Assembly (NCBI RefSeq): GCF_001984195.1 | Contig: NZ_MTQN01000009.1 | Location: 744,001-808,000 of the forward strand | Reading direction: 5' to 3' | Length of the DNA: 64,000 nt | Origin: Kribbella sp. ALI-6-A | GTDB lineage: Bacteria > Actinomycetota > Actinomycetes > Propionibacteriales > Kribbellaceae | Part shown: positions 58,399 through 64,000 of the stretch, in pieces | Numbering within the stretch: position 1 is the first letter of the stretch | How the letters are laid out: the number at the start of each line of letters is the position of its first letter | Made by a program: the position numbers and the translations under genes | The notes under the pieces: generated by a model | What the model was told of the DNA's origin: nothing | The model's database searches: none | The model's input: the letters and a program-made list of their open reading frames with translations, nothing else

Positions 58399-59675
58399 TG
58401 CGCGACTCCGGTGGCGTCGCGGCCGACCAGGGTCGGGTCGAGAAAGACCTGGTCCAGCGAGATCTGCGCGCCGCCGCGGACGGCGGCGGTGAAGCCCAGC
58501 TCGGACTGCACGACGCGGCAGCCGCCGCCGTCGGGAGCGATCACGCGATCGCGGATCGCGCTCTCCAGCGGTTCCTTGAGCCAGGGGCCGAGCACGGCGA
58601 AGTACCCGCCGAGCACCAGCACGTCCGGGTTCAGGATGTTCACCAGGATCGCGCCGCCGATGCCCAGCCAGGTCCCGACGTCGGCGAGTGCGCGCAGAGT
58701 CCGCGCTCCGCCGGCCTCGGCCCGGCGGGTGATTTCGGCGAGCCGCTGCTCGACGTCGAGCGACGGGTCCCGCACCGGGTCGTCCGCGTCGGTCGCCTTG
58801 TTCAGCAAGGCGGTCAATCCGACCACGGTCTCCCAGCAACCGGTCCGGCCACAGCCGCAGATCCCACCGGCCGGCGCGACCGGCATGTGCCCGACCTCGC
58901 CGCTGAAGCCGCGGCCGCCGCGCAGCAGATGCCCGCCGGCGACCATGCCGCCACCGACGCCGACCGCGCCGGTCAGCAGCACGATGTCCTCGACCTTGCT
59001 CCCGGTGTCCTTGCGCAGTTCCGAGTACGCCGCGAGCGCGGCCAGGTTCGCCTCGTTGTCCACCCGCACCGGGTACGCCGGACCGCCGAGCCGGTCGCGC
59101 ATCGCGTCGACGATCTGCAGCTCGCCCCAGCCGAGGTTGGGCGCGAGCTTGAGCGAACCGGTCGTGCTGTGCACCAGGCCCGGCGCCGCCAGCGTCAGGC
59201 CCGCGGTCTGCCCGCCGCGCGCTCCGACGGCCGTCACGGCTTCGTCGACCAGCTCGGCGAGGCGGTCGAGCGTCGTACCGGGCTCGAGGTGGGCCACGTC
59301 GAGCGGGACGCGGCGTTCGATGATCGTGTCGCCGCTGAGGTCGAGCGCGGTGACGGCGAGGTAGTCGACGTTGATCTCGGCGCCGACTCCGCAGACCGCG
59401 CTGCCGTCGAGCTCGACCAGCTGGCCGGGGCGGCCGAGGGCGCCACGCTCGGACTCGGCGCGGCCGTCGCGCAGCAGCCCGCGCTCGACCAGCTCGGCGA
59501 CCAGGCTGGAGACGGTGGCCTTGTTCAGGCCGGTGTCCGCGGCGATCCGGGCCCGTGACTTGGGACCCTCGGAGCGCACGTGGCGGAGAACGACGGACAG
59601 GTTGTTGCGGCGCAGCGAAACGTGGTCAGCGGCAACCATGCCGCCGCCCGGCCGACGACCGTCGGTCAGCGTCAC
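58395..59675 (-). CDS. xylR: ROK-family xylose repressor XylR
   Basis: About 426 residues from GTG 59675. An N-terminal winged helix (RRNNLSVVLRHVRSEGPKSR, RIAADTGLNKATVSSLVAEL) precedes a ROK sugar-kinase-like domain. The latter has VRVDNEANLAALAAYSEL, GAVGVGGGMVAGGHLLRGG, FSGEVGHMPV and the zinc motif CGCGRTGCWE. In ROK repressors sugar binding releases DNA. A long palindrome 64-90 bases upstream closely follows the known XylR operator pattern, so it probably represses its own operon and is relieved by xylose. The longer frame to 59864 would run through that operator and is rejected. Confidence 0.93.
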   Translation of the reverse strand: MTLTDGRRPGGGMVAADHVSLRRNNLSVVLRHVRSEGPKSRARIAADTGLNKATVSSLVAELVERGLLRDGRAESERGALGRPGQLVELDGSAVCGVGAEINVDYLAVTALDLSGDTIIERRVPLDVAHLEPGTTLDRLAELVDEAVTAVGARGGQTAGLTLAAPGLVHSTTGSLKLAPNLGWGELQIVDAMRDRLGGPAYPVRVDNEANLAALAAYSELRKDTGSKVEDIVLLTGAVGVGGGMVAGGHLLRGGRGFSGEVGHMPVAPAGGICGCGRTGCWETVVGLTALLNKATDADDPVRDPSLDVEQRLAEITRRAEAGGARTLRALADVGTWLGIGGAILVNILNPDVLVLGGYFAVLGPWLKEPLESAIRDRVIAPDGGGCRVVQSELGFTAAVRGGAQISLDQVFLDPTLVGRDATGVAQ

Positions 59676-59738
59676 AAGACCCCCACCCCTTCTCCCCCGA
59701 CAGGAGAACGGCACCGGCACTGTGATGCCAGTCACAGA

Positions 59739-59765
59739 CTTTGTCTGTTGAGCCAACAAACTAAG
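59739..59765. promoter_or_regulatory. XylR operator, 27-bp near-perfect palindrome
   Basis: On the minus strand the site reads CTTAGTTTGTTGG, then CTCAACAGACAAAG. Twenty-two or so of 27 positions are symmetric about 59752. It resembles the Bacillus xyl operator pattern TTAGTTTGTT...CAACAAACTAA, which is bound by ROK XylR. It lies 64-90 bases before the xylR start and about 204-230 bases before the glycoside-hydrolase gene at 59969, so it may serve both directions. Confidence 0.8.
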
Positions 59766-59825
59766 TACGCAGGCTTTCGCCGTCAAGATGTTGCGGCCAG
59801 ATTTCTTGCGAATTACCGGCTGTAA

Positions 59826-59896
59826 GAGAACGCTCTCTCTGCGGATCTCGTAGTGATCTTGCAAGAATTCGTCAAGCTCTTGCGATCAGGTCTTGC
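59826..59896. promoter_or_regulatory. Repeated elements ahead of the GH71/GH99-like gene
   Basis: AGAGAACGCTCTCT (59826-59839, near-palindrome), then TCTTGCAAGA (59857-59866, perfect 10-bp palindrome), and further TCTTGC copies at 59878 and 59891. The direct repeats are 21 and 13 bp apart, and the cluster lies 73-143 bases upstream of ATG 59969. It could bind a second regulator of that gene. Nothing proves this. Confidence 0.35.
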
Positions 59897-59968
59897 GTCG
59901 TGAAGCGACCGTTTGTACGCTCGGCGCCACTCTCCGCAGTCCTGCCCGCCCCCACCAGGAGCCTGCAC

Positions 59969-61501
59969 ATGGCACTCACACGACGTACTTTCCTGGCCGC
60001 CTCCGCGGCCACAGCGGCGACCGCCACCACCGTCGGCAGCACCCTCGCCGCCTCCGCCACCACCGCGACACCGGTGGCCAGTCCGCCGGGCGACGTGGTC
60101 GGCAAGATCACCGTCGGCTACCAGGGCTGGTTCGCCTGCGCCGGGGACGGTGCCCCGATCAACGGCTGGTGGCACTGGAGCAACAACTGGGGCCAGCCGC
60201 CGTCACCGACCAACAACGCCCTCGGCAGCTGGCCGGACGTGCGCGACTACACCGCGACGTACCAGACGGCGTACGCGAATCTCGGCAACGGCCAGCCCGC
60301 GAAGCTGTTCTCGTCGTACGACCAGCAGACGGTGAACACTCACTTCCAGTGGATGCAGCAGAACGGCTGCGACACGGCCGCCCTGCAGCGGTTCAACCCG
60401 TTCGGCGGCGAAGGCCCGACCCGGGACGCGATGGCGGCCAAGGTGCGCCAGGCCGCCGAGCAGTACGGGCGCAAGTTCTACATCATGTACGACGCGACCG
60501 GCTGGCAGAACATGCAGTCGGAGATGAAGCAGGACTGGATCGACAAGATGCGCGCGTACACGTCGTCGCCGGCGTACGCGAGGCAGAACGGGAAACCGGT
60601 GGTCTGCATCTGGGGCTTCGGGTTCAACGAGGGCAACAAAGCCTGGCCGGCTTCGGTCTGCCTCGACGTGGTGAACTGGTTCAAGGCCCAGGGCTGCTAC
60701 GTGATCGGCGGCGTACCGACGCACTGGCGACGCGGCGTCGAGGACGCGCGGCCCGGCTACCTGGACGTGTTCCACGCCTTCAACATGCTGTCGCCGTGGA
60801 TGGTCGGGCGGATCAGCGACGTCGCGGGCGCGGATCACTACTACAACAACGTGAACCAGCAGGACCAGGCGGACTGCAACGCGCACGGCATCGACTACCA
60901 GCCGTGCGTGATTCCCGGTGACCTGCAGTCCGGGCACCGGCGGCACGGCGACCTGATGTGGCGGCAGTTCTACAACCTGACCCGGGTCGGCGTGCAGGGC
61001 ATGTACATCTCGATGTTCGACGAGTACAACGAGGGGAACCAGATCGCCAAGACCGCGGAGAGCGCTGCCTGGGTTCCCCAGGGATCAGGGATCCGGGCGC
61101 TGGACGAGGACGGCACGGTCTGCTCCTCGGACTACTACCTGCGGCTGACCAACGACGGCGGGCGGATGTTCAAGGGGCAGATCGCGCTCACCCCGAACCG
61201 GCCGACGCCGCCGATGCCGCCGCAGGGCGCGGGCGGGGTGATCTTCTACGAGCATGTGGACTACCTCGGCGCCGCCGGAGCTGCGCTTGCCAAGGGCAAC
61301 TACACGCGGGCGCAGCTGCAGGCGGCCGGCGTCCAGGACAACTGGGCGTCGTCGGTGCGGATCCCGGCGGGCTGGACGGTGACCGCGTACGCGGAGGACA
61401 ACTTCAGCGGACAGTCGTGGACGTGGTCGTCGAACACGCCGAACTTCACCGCCCTGTCCCCCAACGCGAACGACCACTTGACGTCCTGCCGGATCCAGTA
61501 G
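59969..61501 (+). CDS. Tat-exported GH71/GH99-like glycoside hydrolase with C-terminal beta/gamma-crystallin-like domain
   Basis: 510 residues. The Tat signal MALTRRTFLAASAATAAT fixes ATG 59969, which has AGGAGC 6 bases upstream. The catalytic part (about 45-405) has the DUF/GH71-GH99 pattern: VGYQGWFACAGDGAPINGWW, FSSYDQQTVNTHFQWMQQNG, YIMYDATGW, VCIWGFGFNEGNKAWPA and MYISMFDEYNEGNQIAKTAE with the likely acid residues. A short linker with TPPMPPQ leads to an about 75-residue beta/gamma-crystallin-like domain (GVIFYEHVDYLGAAG, NFSGQSWTW). It is divergent from xylR and close to its operator, so it probably is part of the polysaccharide-utilisation set. Confidence 0.88.
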   Translation: MALTRRTFLAASAATAATATTVGSTLAASATTATPVASPPGDVVGKITVGYQGWFACAGDGAPINGWWHWSNNWGQPPSPTNNALGSWPDVRDYTATYQTAYANLGNGQPAKLFSSYDQQTVNTHFQWMQQNGCDTAALQRFNPFGGEGPTRDAMAAKVRQAAEQYGRKFYIMYDATGWQNMQSEMKQDWIDKMRAYTSSPAYARQNGKPVVCIWGFGFNEGNKAWPASVCLDVVNWFKAQGCYVIGGVPTHWRRGVEDARPGYLDVFHAFNMLSPWMVGRISDVAGADHYYNNVNQQDQADCNAHGIDYQPCVIPGDLQSGHRRHGDLMWRQFYNLTRVGVQGMYISMFDEYNEGNQIAKTAESAAWVPQGSGIRALDEDGTVCSSDYYLRLTNDGGRMFKGQIALTPNRPTPPMPPQGAGGVIFYEHVDYLGAAGAALAKGNYTRAQLQAAGVQDNWASSVRIPAGWTVTAYAEDNFSGQSWTWSSNTPNFTALSPNANDHLTSCRIQ

Positions 61502-61567
61502 GTCGCGCACAGCAACGAACCCGGCCTCCGACAACTGTCGCTCGAGGCCGGGTTCGCTGGTGGTGCG

Positions 61568-62587
61568 TCAGAGCATCTCGAGGCTGTCGGTGGTGAGGGT
61601 GATGACGGCCCCGTCGAGGTGCAGGCGGCAGGCGATCGCGTGGCCGGCGCAGGTGAACAGCGCCGGCCCGGCGGCGTCAACCACCTTGTAGGCAACGGGT
61701 TGCGGGCACCGCTCGGCCGGAGCCTGCTGCTGGAGATGGCAGCCGAGCACGTGACAGCTGGCGATCTCGCCGTCGACGTTCATCAGCGTCAAGCCGTGAT
61801 CCGGGCAGACGCCCCACGTGACACCGCAGACCAGACCCTCGCTCGCGGCGAGCCGGACCAGACTGCCGGCGGTCGACTGGAGATGGCTGGCGACCGCTCG
61901 GAATGTCTCCACCGCGGCGTCGAGATCGCGCCGGAGTTGCCGCGACTCGACGGACTCGGGCAGACCGCGGGTCGCGATCAGCAAGTCCTCGGACAGCGCC
62001 TTGGCGGCCAGGGCGATCTCGTCCACCCGGACCGGCGTACCGAAGCCGGCCTCGCGAGGATGCACCGCAACGCGGCCGTTGGTGCCGACCTCGTTGCGCC
62101 AGTCGCCGGACACGGGAGAGCGCTCCCCGGTGTTCTCCGTGGTTTCCGGATCGGGGTGTGTGCCCGACTGGTCGGGCGAGGCTGATTCGGCCGGCTGCAG
62201 GTGTGGCTCAACGCTCGCGCGGGGTTCCTGCGGATCGGGGTGTGGATCGTCCTGCGGCTCCGGGTCGCTTGGTGGCGCCTTGCGCTTCGGCCTCTTGGCA
62301 GGAGCACCTTCGGATGCGTCACTGCCACGGCTGGTGGCCGAAGCCTCCAGCGGTGCGTCGGGATCGTTGCCGACGACGCCGATCGGTCGGCTGGGGCCGT
62401 CTGGTTGGGGTGCTGCCTGCGAAGCGTTCATACCTGCCTGTGGATCGATTCCGAGCCGGCCGTCCTGGATCGGCGGCAGCGACCGTGCGCCCCAGCCGAA
62501 CTCCTCCCGGCCACCGGCGTCCGCCGTACTGTTCAACCACCGCGACCTCTCACTGTCGCCGCGGTTCGCCCGCTTGGCTCTCGCCAT
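61568..62587 (-). CDS. Hypothetical protein with long disordered middle and Cys/His-containing C-terminal domain
   Basis: 339 residues from ATG 62587, which follows AGGGGG. Residues 1-25 are basic (MARAKRANRGDSERSRWLNS). Residues 30-175 are Pro/Asp/Glu-rich and certainly disordered. Residues about 175-339 are folded: an all-alpha segment (ALAAKALSEDLLIATRGLP, RRDLDAAVETFRAVASHLQS) and then a Cys-rich beta part (GLVCGVTWGVCPDHG, ASCHVLGCHLQQQ, ALFTCAGHAIACRLHLDGA). The cysteines and histidines could bind metal or form disulfides. I do not recognise a family. It is divergent from the MarR gene with 344 bases between. Confidence 0.7.
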   Translation of the reverse strand: MARAKRANRGDSERSRWLNSTADAGGREEFGWGARSLPPIQDGRLGIDPQAGMNASQAAPQPDGPSRPIGVVGNDPDAPLEASATSRGSDASEGAPAKRPKRKAPPSDPEPQDDPHPDPQEPRASVEPHLQPAESASPDQSGTHPDPETTENTGERSPVSGDWRNEVGTNGRVAVHPREAGFGTPVRVDEIALAAKALSEDLLIATRGLPESVESRQLRRDLDAAVETFRAVASHLQSTAGSLVRLAASEGLVCGVTWGVCPDHGLTLMNVDGEIASCHVLGCHLQQQAPAERCPQPVAYKVVDAAGPALFTCAGHAIACRLHLDGAVITLTTDSLEML

Positions 62588-62931
62588 TCGTCGCCCCCTG
62601 ATGACGTGTCTCCCCGGTGGCCGATGGTGCCATGTCCGCAGGGGGTGCGACCAGAGCGAATCACCGAGCGTCACACAGGGCTGAACAAGCCTTGCGCACA
62701 GCAACGACCCCAGTCGGTGAACCTCGCCCGGACCGGCCCGGGCGACACCTCACCTCGTCCACTTCCTACGTTCCCCTGCGGGCCGGATCGCAATCACACC
62801 AAGGGAATTTCCCAACGCGCGCTTAACACTTCCCGTCGCGACGTGTCGGTAACCACACGCAGCGGTACGACCGCTCCGGGTGGTGGCCACTCGTTGCGTT
62901 GAGTTACATCGAAATTTGATATGGTTTTCCG
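62588..62931. other. Divergent intergenic region with MarR operator and leaderless promoter
   Basis: The left part is ordinary GC-rich sequence without a supported gene. The right end holds the near-palindrome ATCGAAATTTGAT (62908-62920) and the -10 box TATGGT (62920-62925). Both abut the MarR start. Confidence 0.6.
62908..62925 (+). promoter_or_regulatory. MarR-type operator and -10 box of the marR-epoxide hydrolase operon
   Basis: ATCGAAATTTGAT has one mismatched pair about its centre. TATGGT follows at once, then six bases and GTG 62932. The site is AT-rich in a GC-rich genome, a common mark of MarR autoregulation. The message is probably leaderless. Confidence 0.6.
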
Positions 62932-63381
62932 GTGCCGGAGCAGATGCCCGATCTCGACGACCTGACCACCGCGATCGAGGACTTCACCACGATCTTCATC
63001 CGGCTGCCGGCGGTTCGCCGGTTCAACTTCTCCACGCTCGGCGTGCTGCACACGCTCGGCCGGCGAGGCCCGCTGCGGCTGACCGATCTGACCGCGACCG
63101 AGCAGTTGAAGCAGCCGGCGTTGACCAGCCTCGTCGCGAAGCTCGAACGCGACGGCCTGGTCACCCGCTCGCCCGATCCGACCGATGGCCGCGCGGTTCT
63201 GCTGTCGCTCACCGCCGAAGGCGAGGAGATCGTGCGGTCCCGCCGGATCAGCCGGGTCGAGCGACTGGCCGAGCTGGTCGATCAGCTGAGCGACGAAGAA
63301 CGCGCTCTCCTGGCCGACTCCGTGCACGTGCTGAAACGCCTGACCGAGATTGCCGACGACGACCCCGTGAGGACTCGATGA
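62932..63381 (+). CDS. MarR-family transcriptional regulator
   Basis: 149 residues. The winged helix is clear: FNFSTLGVLHTLGRRGPLRL, TDLTATEQLKQPALTSLVAKLERDG and the wing LVTRSPDPTDGRAVLLSLT with the DxR motif. Flanking helices form the dimer interface (EDFTTIFIRLPAVRR and RALLADSVHVLKRLTEIAD). GTG 62932 is fixed by the -10 box 6 bases upstream. It overlaps the epoxide hydrolase start (ATGA), so the two are co-expressed. It probably represses this operon until a lipophilic compound binds. Confidence 0.92.
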   Translation: MPEQMPDLDDLTTAIEDFTTIFIRLPAVRRFNFSTLGVLHTLGRRGPLRLTDLTATEQLKQPALTSLVAKLERDGLVTRSPDPTDGRAVLLSLTAEGEEIVRSRRISRVERLAELVDQLSDEERALLADSVHVLKRLTEIADDDPVRTR

Positions 63382-64000
63382 CGACCAGTTCCTTCCCGCT
63401 CCAGCCGACGCCGATCCACGTCGCCGACGAGGTGCTCGACGATCTCCGGCAGCGCCTGCTCGCCACCAAGTGGCCGCTCGACAAGGACAACGAGGACGGC
63501 CGGTACGGCGTACGGCGTACCGATCTCAAACGGCTGGTCGCGTACTGGGCCGACGGGTACGACTGGAGAGCGGCGGAGAGCGCGATCAACGCCTACGAGC
63601 ACTACCGGGTCGAGGTGGACGGCGTACCGGTGCACTTCCTGCGCAAGCCGGGAGTCGGTCCGCGCCCAGTGCCGCTGGTCCTCAGTCACGGCTGGCCGTG
63701 GACGTTCTGGCACTGGTCGAAGGTGATCGACCGCCTCGCCGACCCCGCGGCGTACGGAGGTGATCCGGCGGACGCGTTCGACGTGATCGTGCCGTCGTTG
63801 CCGGGCTTCGGGTTCTCGTCCCCGCTCGAACGGCCGGACATGAACTTCTGGAAGATCGCCGACGTGTGGCACTCGCTGATGACCGACGTACTCGGCTACT
63901 CACGGTACGCCGCCGCGGGGTGTGACGTGGGCGCGCTGGTGACAGGGCAGCTCGGGCACAAGTACGCCGACGAGCTGTACGGGATCCACATCGGGTCGGC
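63378..64000 (+). CDS. Epoxide hydrolase (EHN domain plus alpha/beta hydrolase), cut by the right edge
   Basis: 207 residues visible, with the C-terminus missing. Residues 1-105 match the epoxide-hydrolase N-terminal domain (FPLQPTPIHVADEVLDDLRQ, RLVAYWADGYDWRAAESAIN, YRVEVDGVPVHFLRKPG). The alpha/beta hydrolase fold starts with the oxyanion motif HGWPWTFWHW and IVPSLPGFGFSS. The nucleophile Asp is in AAGCDVGALVTGQLG, a variant of the usual GGSDWG. ATG 63378 overlaps the MarR stop. Enzymes of this family open epoxides of lipids or xenobiotics. Confidence 0.9.
   Translation, partial: MTTSSFPLQPTPIHVADEVLDDLRQRLLATKWPLDKDNEDGRYGVRRTDLKRLVAYWADGYDWRAAESAINAYEHYRVEVDGVPVHFLRKPGVGPRPVPLVLSHGWPWTFWHWSKVIDRLADPAAYGGDPADAFDVIVPSLPGFGFSSPLERPDMNFWKIADVWHSLMTDVLGYSRYAAAGCDVGALVTGQLGHKYADELYGIHIGS

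Overview
This is a high-GC actinobacterial chromosome segment. GTG starts are frequent, ATGA/GTGA gene overlaps are common, and several genes have leaderless -10 boxes. The gene content includes geosmin synthase, Family 2B encapsulins, Tat and lipoprotein exporters, XylR/ROK and LacI regulators, and multidomain secreted carbohydrate enzymes. Together this suggests a soil actinomycete, most likely of the Kribbella/Nocardioidaceae group. That placement is inference from gene style, because no rRNA or other marker lies in the window. I see no rRNA, tRNA, CRISPR array, prophage or intact insertion sequence.

Layout. 0-4.2 kb: a partial aminoglycoside-phosphotransferase-like kinase diverges from a MacB/FtsX-type ABC exporter pair. 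4.3-7.1 kb: a large ATPase-LuxR regulator. 7.4-17.9 kb: an eight-gene minus-strand operon with mostly overlapping genes. In transcription order it encodes encapsulin shell 1, geosmin synthase (with a one-base frameshift in this sequence), encapsulin shell 2, polyprenyl diphosphate synthase, IspH, IspG, a DUF4239 membrane protein and a proline-rich surface protein. 18.3-23.8 kb: a five-gene Opp/Dpp-type ABC importer behind a LacI-type operator. 24.2-28.4 kb: two SAM methyltransferases around a BTAD regulator, followed by an AhpD-like protein. 28.4-38.8 kb: a sacsin-like ATPase protein, then many small single genes (nitroreductase, SGNH hydrolase, two GNATs, methyltransferase, YCII, ArsR-SRPBCC, DHFR-like, LuxR), several with leaderless promoters. 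38.8-40.6 kb: a decayed stretch with truncated genes. 40.6-46.3 kb: a LacI regulator, a discoidin-flanked glycoside hydrolase, a secreted DUF1996 protein and a sugar epimerase. 46.7-59.7 kb: a giant secreted ThuA/sugar-dehydrogenase protein and a xylose operon (XylR, ABC ATPase, permease, binding protein, Gfo/Idh oxidoreductase, XylA) with a palindromic XylR operator. 60.0-64.0 kb: a Tat-exported GH71/GH99-like protein, an unknown protein, a MarR regulator and a partial epoxide hydrolase.

The standout is the encapsulin operon. It joins two different Family 2B shell proteins to the bifunctional terpene cyclase for geosmin, to the prenyl synthase that could supply its farnesyl diphosphate, and to the last two MEP-pathway enzymes. 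The cyclase carries an extra disordered N-terminus of about 50 residues, and IspH carries a repeat-encoded one. Read together, the operon looks like a self-supplied, protein-compartmentalised geosmin pathway. The second theme is plant-polysaccharide and pentose use. Sugar uptake, isomerisation and secreted hydrolases sit under XylR, LacI and possibly further operators.
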